Assembly: GCF_000613725.1 (NCBI RefSeq) | Contig: NZ_BAJN01000002.1 | Coordinates: forward strand, 204,683-268,682 | DNA: 64,000 nt | Reading direction: 5' to 3' | DNA from: Hoylesella pleuritidis JCM 14110 | GTDB lineage: Bacteria > Bacteroidota > Bacteroidia > Bacteroidales > Bacteroidaceae | Shown: positions 19,881-29,391 of the stretch, piece by piece | Layout: each line of letters begins with the position of its first letter | Numbering within the stretch: position 1 is the first letter of the stretch | Notes under the pieces: generated by a model | Databases searched by the model: none | Seen by the model: only the letters and a program-made list of their open reading frames with translations | What the model was told of the DNA's origin: nothing | Program-made: the position numbers and the translations under genes

Positions 19881-20152
19881 TTATCTGGCCTTACTCCTAC
19901 ACTCTCTCCAAAAGGAGAGGGAAAGGGGACTCATTCGTTCTTGATTGAAATGAAAAAACACTGAGGTAGCGCATTGATACCTCACGAATCGGATGTCACG
20001 TACACCCTTCTGTTCGGCCCCTTGCAATGTTCTGATGGCTATTCGGTCGTTTTGTTTGAAGACAAACTCAATGTGTCGATGTTCCGTTAACACGCTGTCA
20101 GCAGCAAGAGAAGTAACAGATAAAGTAGATATTGCCGGTGGTTAGTCTGCAC
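19881..20152 (-). pseudogene. Possible decayed small lipoprotein gene
   Basis: A GTG at 20152 begins QTNHRQYLLYLLLLLLTAC, which looks like a lipoprotein signal with lipobox, but a TAA follows the cysteine at once. A one-base shift enters a frame of about 70 residues (VLTEHRHIEFVFKQNDRIAI and beyond) that runs to 19881. It may be a short lipoprotein broken by one base, or chance. Its 3' end runs into a CTCTCC/GGAGAG hairpin repeat. I recognise no family. Confidence 0.3.
19890..19931. repeat. Dispersed CTCTCC/GGAGAG hairpin repeat
   Basis: TACTCCTACACTCTCTCC, a short loop, then GGAGAGGGAAAGGGG forms a small stem-loop. A related copy lies at 39543-39580 and a degenerate one near 45670-45720. 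Confidence 0.55.
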
Positions 20153-20401
20153 TCAGATTCTTTTTAGTCGTATATGCAATAGGTTTCGCCCAATGGATGG
20201 GTATTTCTCAGAATTGTCAAAAGATAAAACTACTCACCGAAAAGGTACAATAAAAGAAGCGGATTTTATCTTTTGAGAGCGGGAAAAAATGATTTCTCTC
20301 ACCCCAAAAATATGGAGATGAGACGCGCTTCGTGTTTTCTGATTCAAGATAGAAGGGGAAAACGGAAATCGAGTTGTATGGTACAAGAATGGGATATAAT
20401 A

Positions 20402-20429
20402 AAGAAAGTGCGCTATAACGCACTTTCTT
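20402..20429 (-). terminator. Probable metG terminator
   Basis: An 11-bp perfect stem, AAGAAAGTGCG with CGCACTTTCTT, has a 6-nt loop and lies 26 bp past the metG stop. On the minus strand TATTATAT follows, so the T-tract is weak. Confidence 0.6.
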
Positions 20430-20454
20430 ATCACTATATTGTAATGTAATTAGC

Positions 20455-22500
20455 TCAGCAAATCTGACTACCGGGCTTTACTTCACGGTCTATTCGCGTT
20501 ACGGAAAGGGTGCCGTCGAAGTCTTCAGCAGACAGAATCATCCCCTGACTCTCGATTCCCATCAACTTGCGTGGAGCCAGATTGGCAATGAAACAGACGT
20601 CTTTGCCGATGAGATCTGCGGGTTCGTAGTACTTAGCAATACCCGAAACGATAATTCGATCAGTGCCGCTGCCGTCGTCGATAGTGAACTTCAACAGTTT
20701 GTTAGCTTTCTTTACGCGCTCGCAATGCTTGATATGGCCCACGCGAATATCCAATTTCTCGAAGTCGGAGAAGTCTATTGTCTGTTTGATCGGCTTCGAC
20801 TTGTAAGCTGTTGCAGCGTTAGCTCGTTTGGTGTCTTCCAACTTTTGCAGCTGTTTTTCAATCACTTCGTCTTCGATCTTTTCAAAAAGTAGCTCGGGGT
20901 CGGCCAACCGATGTCTGGCTTTCAGTATGTCAGTGGTTCCCAACTGATTCCAATCGAAGTATTCGATGTTGAGCATTTGGCGTAGCTTCTCACTGCTGAA
21001 TGGCAGGAACGGTTCAAAAGCGATGGCCAGATTGGCTGTGAGTTGCAGGCTGATATAGAGTATTGTCTTCACCCGTTCGGGGTCGGTCTTCCACACTTTC
21101 CACGGTTCGCACTCGGTGATATAGCGGTTGCCGATGCGTGCGAGATTCATAGCCTCTTTCTGAGCATCGCGGAATTTAAATGCATCGAGCAGTGATTCCA
21201 CGTCTTGTTTCACGTTTTTGAATTCCTCGATAGTCTGCCGATCAATGTCCGTTAGCGGTCCGCAGGCTGGCACAATACCGTCAAAATATTTCTTGGTAAG
21301 CTGTAATGCACGGTTGACAAAGTTTCCGTAGACCGCCACTAACTCGTTGTTGTTGCGCTCTTGAAAGTCTTTCCACGTGAAGTTGTTGTCTTTTGTTTCG
21401 GGGGCGTTAGCTGTCAGCACATAGCGTAACACGTCTTGCTTGCCCGGAAGATCAATAAGATACTCGTGAAGCCATACTGCCCAGTTGCGTGATGTGCTGA
21501 TTTTGTCGTTCTCCAAATTAAGAAACTCGTTGGCAGGAACATTGTCCGGCAGGATGTAATCGCCGTGAGCTTTGAGCATTACGGGGAAAACGATGCAGTG
21601 AAACACGATGTTATCCTTGCCGATAAAGTGTACAAGGCGTGTCTCGGGGTCCTTCCACCACTTCTCCCAAGTGTCGGGAAGCAACTCTTTTGTATTCGAG
21701 ATGTAACCGATCGGGGCATCGAACCATACGTAAAGCACTTTTCCTTCGGCTCCTGCAACGGGTACAGGAATACCCCAATTGAGGTCGCGCGTCATTGCAC
21801 GAGGCTGTAAATCCATATCAAGCCAGCTCTTGCACTGTCCGTATACATTGGAACGCCACTCTTTGTGGCCGTCGAGAATCCATCGTTTCAGCCATTCCTG
21901 ATATTCGTTCAGTGGCAGATACCAGTTGCGAGTTTCTTTCATCACAGGCTCCGAACCGCTGATTGTCGATTTGGGATTGATGAGTTCGGTTGGGTCCAGC
22001 TCGCTTCCGCAGTGCTCGCATTGGTCTCCGTAAGCCCCTTCGTGGTGACAACGCGGGCATTCTCCGATGATATAGCGGTCGGCTAAGAATGTTTTCGCCT
22101 CTTCGTCGTAATACTGCATCGAACTCTTTTCAATGAGTTTACCGTCGGTATAGAGCTTGCGAAAGAAGTCGGAAGCCAGTTTCTGATGTGTTTCTGATGT
22201 GGTTCGGCTATATATGTCGAATGAAATACCGAAGTCTTCAAAGCTTTTTTTGATCATCGTATGGTATCGGTCGACGATGTCTTGTGGCGTAACACCCTCC
22301 TTCCGAGCCCGAATGGTGATGGGAACACCGTGTTCGTCGCTTCCGCCGATGAAGATCACGTCTCGCTTTTTCAGCCTTAAATAACGCACGTAGATGTCTG
22401 CCGGCACGTAAACGCCTGCCAGATGTCCGATGTGAACACCTCCGTTGGCATACGGCAGAGCTGCCGTCACGGTAGTACGCTTATAATTCTTCTGTTCCAT
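20455..22500 (-). CDS. metG: Methionyl-tRNA synthetase
   Basis: The 681-residue protein has the class I HIGH motif in [11 protein letters not shown], a knuckle with two CxxC pairs ([18 protein letters not shown]), and KISTS in place of KMSKS ([13 protein letters not shown]), as is usual in Bacteroidota MetRS. The anticodon-binding helical domain follows, and a C-terminal EMAP/Trbp111-like tRNA-binding domain starts near residue 575 ([20 protein letters not shown]). It charges tRNA-Met in the cytosol. It is monocistronic, bounded by a terminator hairpin and a -7-like box near 22530. Confidence 0.97.
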   Translation of the reverse strand: MEQKNYKRTTVTAALPYANGGVHIGHLAGVYVPADIYVRYLRLKKRDVIFIGGSDEHGVPITIRARKEGVTPQDIVDRYHTMIKKSFEDFGISFDIYSRTTSETHQKLASDFFRKLYTDGKLIEKSSMQYYDEEAKTFLADRYIIGECPRCHHEGAYGDQCEHCGSELDPTELINPKSTISGSEPVMKETRNWYLPLNEYQEWLKRWILDGHKEWRSNVYGQCKSWLDMDLQPRAMTRDLNWGIPVPVAGAEGKVLYVWFDAPIGYISNTKELLPDTWEKWWKDPETRLVHFIGKDNIVFHCIVFPVMLKAHGDYILPDNVPANEFLNLENDKISTSRNWAVWLHEYLIDLPGKQDVLRYVLTANAPETKDNNFTWKDFQERNNNELVAVYGNFVNRALQLTKKYFDGIVPACGPLTDIDRQTIEEFKNVKQDVESLLDAFKFRDAQKEAMNLARIGNRYITECEPWKVWKTDPERVKTILYISLQLTANLAIAFEPFLPFSSEKLRQMLNIEYFDWNQLGTTDILKARHRLADPELLFEKIEDEVIEKQLQKLEDTKRANAATAYKSKPIKQTIDFSDFEKLDIRVGHIKHCERVKKANKLLKFTIDDGSGTDRIIVSGIAKYYEPADLIGKDVCFIANLAPRKLMGIESQGMILSAEDFDGTLSVTRIDREVKPGSQIC

Positions 22501-22528
22501 CTTTGCTTAGATATTTATAAATGCTGTG

Positions 22529-22536
22529 CAAAGTTA
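22529..22536 (-). promoter_or_regulatory. Candidate -7 box for metG
   Basis: On the minus strand this reads TAACTTTG, about 29 bp before the metG start. No clear -33 partner is visible. Confidence 0.4.
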
Positions 22537-23119
22537 ATCATTTTTTCGCGTTTGTTGCGAGCTGCCGATGGATTTCTTCTTGTCGATGAATGAAGAAAAC
22601 AGCATAGGAAAAAGCAGAACTCAAAAGACTGATAACTGCAATCGAGTATGTTGTATGATGCGGAATAATATGAAAAACGTTGACAAAAGACCATCGGATA
22701 AATGTTCTGTTCCGGCGCGTGAAAATGCTTTCGTAAGCGTCTGAATCACCTCTTGTCATCTGATTTATTTCATAAAAGAGGATGATTAACGGTTTCTTGG
22801 ATGCTCAAAAGCGGTTGATTGCATCGTCGGAAACAGCTTTTCTATTGCCGATTAACGTCTTTTCGTACCCTATTTCAATACTATATAAATCGTCAATAAG
22901 TATAAACCTATTGATAATCAGCCAATTATTAAATCGCTGAAAATCGTGTATCTGCGAACGGATAATGGGTGGCAGGAAAATATCGAAGTATTAATGATGT
23001 TATAAGGTAAATTATTTTGACACATAAAGATAGGCGGAGGAGGCGACAAACGTCGTTCCGGAGCCCATCAAACAATGGCACGACAAGTTGTGATTCTGTT
23101 GAAAAAAAGGGATGTTTAC
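22537..23119. other. Gap with a degenerate repeat, no gene
   Basis: No protein-like frame is seen. Between 22780 and 22865 there are fragments related to the 22-bp repeat family (GATTAACGG, GCCGATTAACG), but without clear register; this is counted as a weak relic (R4). Confidence 0.45.
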
Positions 23120-23150
23120 TTTGTTTTCTCTCCGAATTGCGCTACCTTTG
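23120..23150 (+). promoter_or_regulatory. Bacteroidota-type promoter for the YidE-type gene
   Basis: TTTG at 23120-23123, 19 bp, then TACCTTTG at 23143-23150 matches the consensus. The ATG follows 31 bp later. Confidence 0.75.
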
Positions 23151-23181
23151 CAGCAATCAATCAACAAAAGACGGCAGACAA

Positions 23182-24842
23182 ATGGACTGGCTGGGCAGCT
23201 TATTTACCGTGCATTCATCGATACAAACCGTTGTGGTGATTTCGCTGATCTGCGCACTCGGACTCGCTTTGGGCAAGTTGCGCTTCTTCGGAATATCGCT
23301 GGGCAGCGCCTTTGTGTTCTTTATCGGCATCATCGCCGGCCATTTCGGACTGCGTGTCGATGCACAAACGCTCGATTATATAGAGACGTTCGGCCTCTCG
23401 CTTTTCGTTTATATGCTGGGCCTTTCAGTAGGTCCCAACTTCTTCGGTTCGCTTCGTCACGAGGGAATCAGGCTTAATCTCTGGAGCTAAGCAGTCATCT
23501 TGTCGGGCACTTTGATGGCCGGAGCGCTCTGTGAGATTATGAAAATTCCGATGACTGATATGATCGGACTGCTCTGCGGAGCCACAACCAACACGCCGGC
23601 ATTAGGTGCTGCTCAGCAGGCTTTGCTGCAAATGAGTCTCCCCACGGGTGCTGCTGCATTGGGATGTGCTGTTACTTATCCACTCGGTGTGGTCGGTGTG
23701 ATTCTTGCAATGGTGCTTCTGCGTAAGCTTTTTGTGCGTCCTGACGACCTGAAAGCGCGTTCCGACGCCGAGGAAGACCATACTTATGTGGGGCAGTTTG
23801 TGGTGATCAATCCGGCACTTGATGGTAAAACGCTGGCGCAAGTGTCGGCTATGACCCACTTCAAGTTCATTATTTCGCGCATTTGGCGCGGTAAACAGGT
23901 CATCGTTCCGCTGTCGACTACCCAGCTTCATACGGGCGATAACGTGATGATGGTTATCACAGACGATGAAGTTGAGGCAATAACGCTGCTCTTCGGAAAG
24001 CAAGTTGAGACGGATTGGAATGCTGAAAAGGTAGATTGGAACAGGATAGACAAGGTCGTAGAATCGAAAGTTATCGTTGTTTCTCGTACTGAATTGAACG
24101 GTAAACAACTTGGAAGGCTGCAGCTGCGCAGTACCTACGGCGTGAATGTAAGCCGTGTGATGCGAGGCGATATTACGCTGTTGGCCACCAATGACTTGCG
24201 TTTACAGTATGGCGATCGCGTCACTGTGGTGGGCGAACACGATGATGTGGAGCACGTAGAGAGGTTTTTCGGCAATGCCGTTCAGTTGCTCAACGAACCT
24301 AATTTGGGTTCGATCTTTTTCGGAGTATTGATTGGTCTCATCGTGGGAGCTATCCCGTTGAATATCCCCGGGATGTCGGTTCCCGTGCGATTGGGCATTG
24401 CCGGCGGCCCGATCGTGGTCGGAATCTTGGTCGGATCGCTTGGCCCGCGTACGCATTTTATTTCTTATACTACGCGTTCTGCATCGTTGATGCTGCGCAA
24501 GTTGGGGCTTTCGGTCTATTTGGCATGCTTGGTTTGGATGCCGGCAGCCAGTTTTTCGAGACCATTGTGCGGCCCGAAGGACTGTTATGGGTAGGTGTCG
24601 GATTCCTGATTACGCTCATTCCGGTATTGCTCGTAGGGTTAGTTGCCTTGCGAATGGGTCGACTCGATTTCGGATCTATCTGTGGAATCCTGTGTGGTTC
24701 GATGGCTAACCCGATGGCACTGACTTATGCCAACGATACGATTAAGGGTGAAATGCCTGCTGTGAGTTATGCGTCGGTCTATCCGTTGGGGATGTTCGTC
24801 CGCGTGATTATCGCCCAAATGCTGATTATGTTTTTTACTTAG
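23182..24842 (+). pseudogene. AspT/YidE/YbjL-type transporter broken by a stop and a frameshift
   Basis: Taken together the pieces make 553 residues, the family length. The order is typical: an N-terminal membrane half (VVISLICALGLALGKLRFFG, LFVYMLGLSVGPNFFG), two TrkA-C domains in the middle (about residues 205-375), and a second membrane half ending MFVRVIIAQMLIMFF. An in-frame TAA at 23488 interrupts NLWS-AVILSGTLMAG; a TTA leucine codon would differ by one base. A lost G near 24531 separates YLACL from GLDAGSQFFETIV. Relatives are aspartate:alanine exchangers or uncharacterised. The promoter is intact. Two independent lesions make real loss of function plausible. Confidence 0.85.
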
Positions 24843-24850
24843 AGGCTGCT

Positions 24851-25345
24851 ATGAAATATGTAAACGATACCGTTCGGCGGCGAGACCGACTGATGGATGA
24901 GGTTCGTGCCCGCGAGCTTTTGCGTGACTCGGAATACGGCGTGCTGTCGATGATCGACGAAAACGGTATCCCTTACGGTATTCCCGTCAATCACGTGTGG
25001 AATGGCGAAGATTCTATCTACATTCATTGTGCCCCCGAAGGCTTTAAACTTCGCGCCATTGCAAAGCACGCAGAGGTGTCGTTCGTTATCGTGGGGCGTG
25101 TTCATCTGCTGCCCAATAAGTTCACGACAGAATATGAGAGTGTGTTGTTCAGAGGTCGGGCATATGTCGGTCTGAGCGATGAAGAGAAGATGAGGGCCCT
25201 CCATTTGCTGATAGATAAGTTGTCGCCTGATGACAAAGAGCTTGGTGATAAGTATGCGCACAAATCCTTTCATCGTGTGGAGATCATCCGAGTAGACTTT
25301 ACTGAATTTTCGGGTAAGCGTAAATGTGTGCCTATGGCAGACTGA
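24851..25345 (+). CDS. Nim-like pyridoxamine-phosphate-oxidase-fold protein
   Basis: The protein has 164 residues. The split-barrel flavin-binding fold is visible in LRDSEYGVLSMIDENGIPYG, PVNHVWNGEDSIYIHCAPEG and AEVSFVIVGRVHL. This pattern is that of the NimA/YhbP-like FMN proteins; some Nim proteins reduce 5-nitroimidazoles, but most homologues are housekeeping flavoproteins, and resistance cannot be read from the sequence. It begins 8 bp after the broken transporter and probably shares its promoter. Confidence 0.85.
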   Translation: MKYVNDTVRRRDRLMDEVRARELLRDSEYGVLSMIDENGIPYGIPVNHVWNGEDSIYIHCAPEGFKLRAIAKHAEVSFVIVGRVHLLPNKFTTEYESVLFRGRAYVGLSDEEKMRALHLLIDKLSPDDKELGDKYAHKSFHRVEIIRVDFTEFSGKRKCVPMAD

Positions 25346-25433
25346 ATCAGCTTCCCTTCTATAAAGAAAGTGTCTTCGCTTTAATGGTTATTACGAGCCT
25401 GCAATCAATTGTTTGAATGGGAAGTGAGTGTTT

Positions 25434-27044
25434 TCAGAAATCCGGTTCACGTGTAAATGTCAGTCGTTTGTCCGTGATAGGGTGGGTGAACGTGAGTTCT
25501 GCGGCGTGCAGAAAGAGCCGATCAGCCTGCGAGCCGTATAAAACGTCGCCCACAATCGGCACATTCAGTCCGTCGATATGTGCACAATGCACGCGTAACT
25601 GATGTGTGCGGCCCGTATGGGGATATAGCGTTATGCGGGTGAAAGGGCCCGAAGTATCTTCGATTCGATAGTCGGTAATGGCGGTTTTTCCGTGCTCCTT
25701 GTCTACGATTTGGCGTGGCCGATCAAGCGGGTCGGGGCATAATGGAAGCGTAATCGTACCCTGCGAACTTACTTTCGGCCTTGAAACCAGGAGCGCCACA
25801 TAGCGTTTGCCGATTTCGCGACGCGCAAACTGCATCTGCAACAGACGATAAACGGCCTGTGTCTTGGCCACAACGAGTAGCCCGCTGGTTGCCATATCGA
25901 GCCGATGAACCATCAACGGACCGTCGGCGTCAGGCCAATGAACACGCATCAAACTGTAAACCGACTCGCGACAACTTTTTCCCGGCACGCTCAACATCCC
26001 CTCGGGCTTGTTCACAACGGCCAAAAACGCGTCTTCATAAACAATCTCCAATGTCTTTTTTTCAAGTGAATCCAATGGATTCTTGGCTACATCCATTCCT
26101 CGAAGCATAAACTCTAAGATGGGTTTACATTTGCCCCGACACGCCGAGTAATAGTGAAGATGCCGGCGAAGCTCTGTTTTCGGCGATGCCCCCCACCAAA
26201 ATTCGGCCATTGCCAACGGGCGAAGTTTGTTCAGAAAGGCATACTGCAAGAGTTTCGGTGCACAACATTCGCCGGCTCCTGAGGGCGGAATGCGTTGTAC
26301 GGCAGCGGCAAAGATGCTTATCAAATCGCGTTCTTCGCCTTGCGCGTTGCGCATTCGGAAATGCTGAAAAAGCCAATTCTGCAAGTCGTCCGATCGCTGT
26401 TTACGCTCTGTTTTCAGTTTTTCTATCTCGGTATCAAAGGTCTGTACTGCTGCTGCCATTGCTGAAATGCGTATTGCTGAACGCTTTTTCAACCGTCGCA
26501 GTTCGGCTTTCATAAACTGACTTTCACGTATCCGGGCTTCCTCTCCGCCGTTTCCCGTGCCCTGTTCTCTACTTAAATCACGCTTGCGTTTAGCCTCTGC
26601 CATCTGCTGCCGATATTGTTCGATGGTCTGTTTGGCTTCTTCGTGTATCGTCGCTAACTGTTCGATTGCCTTTTGTCGTTGCGGAGACGCTGCCAGACAA
26701 GTAATCTCCCGATTGATACGCGAGATGTTTTCTTCTTCCGTTTTGAAATAACCTGTCGGCTGCAAGTAATCGAATACAGCCGGAACGAAGCCTTCCCAGT
26801 CGGCTCGTTCGCCGATTTGTCCCGAATAGGCAGCAAGATATCCTATTTCGCCTGATGGTTTTTCCACCACCAACACACCGAACATCTTACCTCGTGCAAT
26901 TTCTTCTTGCCACGCCGTTTGGGTTTCAATGCACTGCCGAAGATGATCGACGGCAAGACGACAAAGCGGGTGCGGTTTGTAGTAAAACGGATTATTGAAC
27001 AGCCGCGGGTGATGAATCTCTGAATGTAAAGGATGAAATATCAT
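25434..27044 (-). CDS. RluA-family pseudouridine synthase with long N-terminal extension
   Basis: The protein has about 536 residues, well above the 220-330 of ordinary RluA proteins. The first about 320 residues contain a conserved N-terminal region (FYYKPHPLC, GKMFGVLVVEK) and a long coiled coil rich in Glu, Arg and Gln (residues about 120-225). The catalytic domain holds VVNKPEGMLSVPG, the HRLD motif with the catalytic Asp (MVHRLDMATSGLLVVAK) and YPHTGRTHQLRVH. It isomerises uridine in rRNA or tRNA. The extended form is typical of Bacteroidota. A start at 27071 would add nine residues; the ATG at 27044 (MIFHPL) fits homologues better. Confidence 0.88.
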   Translation of the reverse strand: MIFHPLHSEIHHPRLFNNPFYYKPHPLCRLAVDHLRQCIETQTAWQEEIARGKMFGVLVVEKPSGEIGYLAAYSGQIGERADWEGFVPAVFDYLQPTGYFKTEEENISRINREITCLAASPQRQKAIEQLATIHEEAKQTIEQYRQQMAEAKRKRDLSREQGTGNGGEEARIRESQFMKAELRRLKKRSAIRISAMAAAVQTFDTEIEKLKTERKQRSDDLQNWLFQHFRMRNAQGEERDLISIFAAAVQRIPPSGAGECCAPKLLQYAFLNKLRPLAMAEFWWGASPKTELRRHLHYYSACRGKCKPILEFMLRGMDVAKNPLDSLEKKTLEIVYEDAFLAVVNKPEGMLSVPGKSCRESVYSLMRVHWPDADGPLMVHRLDMATSGLLVVAKTQAVYRLLQMQFARREIGKRYVALLVSRPKVSSQGTITLPLCPDPLDRPRQIVDKEHGKTAITDYRIEDTSGPFTRITLYPHTGRTHQLRVHCAHIDGLNVPIVGDVLYGSQADRLFLHAAELTFTHPITDKRLTFTREPDF

Positions 27045-27078
27045 AATAGGCTGCTGATCATAACGATGCACTTCACGG

Positions 27079-27145
27079 CTTTTCGCGTTATAATTAGTTG
27101 TTAATCGTTGTACTATTAACGGTTAATCGTTTGGTCATTTAATGG
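27079..27145. repeat. 22-bp-type repeat R5 overlapping a gene end
   Basis: TAATTAGTTGTTAATCG, ACTATTAACGGTTAATCG and CATTTAATGGCTTTT are variants of the repeat in 22-23 bp spacing. The last part forms the final codons and stop of the DUF6483-like gene. Confidence 0.65.
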
Positions 27146-27539
27146 CTTTTGTATTCAGAATCTGCCGGATTTGTGTCATCTTCTGTTGTCGGCCGAGGTT
27201 GAAAGTTTTATCGTGTGTACTGAGATAGTCGAACAACCGGAAAGCCTTTTCGAGCAGAATGTTGCGCAGTGGAGCCTGTTTGCCACAACCTTCGGCATAA
27301 TAAAGTTCGGCCAACATCTCCAAACGCTCCTGCTGTTGATCGTCTTCCCATTGCTCGCGGGCATAAAGCAGGGCTTCATCTATGGAGAGATTACGTATGG
27401 TTTCGTAATCGCCCACATACTGTTTATATAAGTCTCGCAGAGCCAAGTCTTTGTCTTCGCCCTCTTCTTTTTCTAAGAATTTCTGAACAGCAGCCATAAA
27501 TTCCTGAATCAGTCGCATAATGTAATCGCGTTGCAGCAT
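27135..27539 (-). CDS. DUF6483-like conserved protein
   Basis: The protein has 134 residues. The N-terminus MLQRDYIMRLIQEFMAAVQK and the helical, Leu-rich body (LRDLYKQYVGDYETI, NILLEKAFRLFDYLS) resemble the small all-helical DUF6483 family; I know of no function. The start was placed at 27539, where the family-like MLQRDY begins, rather than at the upstream 27587. There is no signal peptide or membrane segment. The C-terminal AIK and stop are contributed by the intergenic repeat R5. Confidence 0.65.
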   Translation of the reverse strand: MLQRDYIMRLIQEFMAAVQKFLEKEEGEDKDLALRDLYKQYVGDYETIRNLSIDEALLYAREQWEDDQQQERLEMLAELYYAEGCGKQAPLRNILLEKAFRLFDYLSTHDKTFNLGRQQKMTQIRQILNTKAIK

Positions 27540-27648
27540 ATTTTCGAGAATTAGATCTCTTCTTTCTTTATTATAGAGTGGATACAAAGTTACAAAATAA
27601 AACGGAGAGATGCTGTCGTCAGTAACATCTTTTCGCTATCTTTGCCGT

Positions 27649-28461
27649 ATGGAAACGATTAGATTGAAAGGTGTAACGGTGGGTTATTCGGTACGAGGCG
27701 GTGAGACGAAAGCTGTGGCGACGGGACTCGACGGGGCGATTATGAGCGGCCGACTCACGGGTTTGCTCGGTGCGAATGGTGTGGGGAAGTCTACATTGCT
27801 GCGCACGTTGTCCGGGTTTCAAACTACTTTATCGGGCGAAATCCGGATAGCCCGACAGGGGAAGGAAGCTGATGAAACCGTGCAATTCGATGAGATTCGG
27901 CGGCTGACGAAAAAGGAGTTGGCTCGCCGAATCAGTGTCGTGCTGACGGGAAAGCCCGATGTGCAGAACATCACTGCGGCCGAGTTGGTGGGTTTAGGGC
28001 GGTCGCCTTATACGGGATTCTGGGGTAATCTCACTGCGGAAGACCGTCGGATTGTCAACGAGGCAATGCAACTCGTAGGAATCTCGATGCTCGCCGACAG
28101 GATGATTCAGACGCTCAGCGACGGCGAACGGCAGAAAGTAATGATTGCAAAGACACTGGCTCAGCAGACACCTATAATCTTGCTTGATGAGCCGACGGCC
28201 TTTCTCGACTTCCCGAGTAAGGTAGATGTGATGCAGTTGCTACGTAAATTAGCTCGTGAAAAAGACAAGACTATTCTGCTTTCGACACACGATTTAGAGT
28301 TGGCCTTACAGATTGCCGACACGCTTTGGGTGCTCAACCGCGAACGAGGGCTGGCCGTCGGTACACCTGCCGAATTGGTCTCGCAGGGCGTTATCAGCCG
28401 TTACATTGCCCGAACAGACATCGTGCTTGATACCAACGATCTATCGCTGCATATCATATAA
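27649..28461 (+). CDS. ABC transporter ATP-binding protein, FecE/BtuD type
   Basis: The protein has 270 residues. Walker A is GANGVGKST near residue 43, the Q-loop region follows, the signature is TLSDGERQKVMIAK, and Walker B is IILLDEPTAFLDFPS with the switch His in LLSTHDLELAL. The spacing and GLGRSPYTGF fit the FecCD-type iron-siderophore/cobalamin importers. No permease or binding protein is adjacent, so its partners are elsewhere. A TATCTTTG box at 27637-27644 ends four bases before the ATG, raising the possibility of a very short or absent leader. The end overlaps the convergent kinase gene by 8 bp. Confidence 0.9.
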   Translation: METIRLKGVTVGYSVRGGETKAVATGLDGAIMSGRLTGLLGANGVGKSTLLRTLSGFQTTLSGEIRIARQGKEADETVQFDEIRRLTKKELARRISVVLTGKPDVQNITAAELVGLGRSPYTGFWGNLTAEDRRIVNEAMQLVGISMLADRMIQTLSDGERQKVMIAKTLAQQTPIILLDEPTAFLDFPSKVDVMQLLRKLAREKDKTILLSTHDLELALQIADTLWVLNRERGLAVGTPAELVSQGVISRYIARTDIVLDTNDLSLHII

Positions 28462-29323
28462 TCGTTCTCCGAATCTCCTCTATCGTTCGATCGAATGGCC
28501 CGTTGTGTTCGAGTTTGAGCGTGCACATTGCAGCGGCGAACTTACCCGATGCTTCGTACCCCATGTCTTGTGACCGACAGTAAAGATATCCTGCGCTGTA
28601 CGTATCACCGCAGCCTGTCGTGTCGATAATCGCCGTGGGCTTATAAGCAGGTATCTCATAAAACCGCCCCTCGGCATAGATCAGCGAACCGTAACTGCCC
28701 AGTGTGATAACGACCTCGCGTACACCATATTCGGCCAATTGACGAGCCACCGTGCGTGGGTCGTGCAAGCCCGAAATATCGGTCATTTCGTGCTCATTGA
28801 GCTTGAGAATATCAGTCAGCCCGAGCACTTCTTCTTTGTTTCTCCAATCTGTGGGATATACTTCCACTCGGCGAACTTCGCGTAGAAAGCCCTGGACATC
28901 TATCGAGATACGTCCGCGTGAAGCCAAATGGCGCACCGTTTCGGGTGAGAAATCGTCGTTGAGAAGCGATCCTAAATGAAAGATCCGAGCCTCTGCGTCT
29001 TGCAGTTCTTCGATGGTGAACGGGTCAGCCTTGGCCAACACGCGCTGGGTGCGACGGTTAGCATCGGTGCCGTATTTGTTTTCAAAATAGACGGTGTGCT
29101 CACTGGGATAACACGTGACGTCGACGCCCGCCGTGCACAGTCTTTCCACCTCGGGCAAGGCATCGCTGCCCACCTTCGTGATCAAGCAGAACGAGACAGC
29201 GGGCGGCAGCTGGCGAATGGCGTGAGCAAAATAGAACGACGTACCTCCTGCCATCTCCACCCTCGTCTTGGGTGTGATGATCGTGTCGTGAGTGATGTGT
29301 CCGATGCAGCAAATGTCTGTCAT
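28454..29323 (-). CDS. PfkB-family carbohydrate kinase
   Basis: The 289-residue protein begins MTDICCIGHITHDTIITP and has the substrate GG region (RVEMAGGTSFYFAHAI). Near residue 225 it carries the catalytic and anion-hole signature DTTGCGDTYSAGYLY, whose Asp is the base. PfkB kinases phosphorylate sugars or nucleosides; the substrate here is unclear. An upstream ATG at 29395 adds a basic, unconserved-looking extension and was rejected. It runs convergent to the ABC ATPase. Confidence 0.85.
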   Translation of the reverse strand: MTDICCIGHITHDTIITPKTRVEMAGGTSFYFAHAIRQLPPAVSFCLITKVGSDALPEVERLCTAGVDVTCYPSEHTVYFENKYGTDANRRTQRVLAKADPFTIEELQDAEARIFHLGSLLNDDFSPETVRHLASRGRISIDVQGFLREVRRVEVYPTDWRNKEEVLGLTDILKLNEHEMTDISGLHDPRTVARQLAEYGVREVVITLGSYGSLIYAEGRFYEIPAYKPTAIIDTTGCGDTYSAGYLYCRSQDMGYEASGKFAAAMCTLKLEHNGPFDRTIEEIRRTII

Positions 29324-29391
29324 TTCAGTTATGTTATTATTCAAAGAGCAATACGGCGGCTCCTTCGTCCTTTTATTCTTATGTCTAAATT

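Noticed and set aside
24851..25345. Nitroimidazole resistance gene
   Set aside because: Only the fold and general Nim-like pattern are visible; most such proteins are not resistance determinants.
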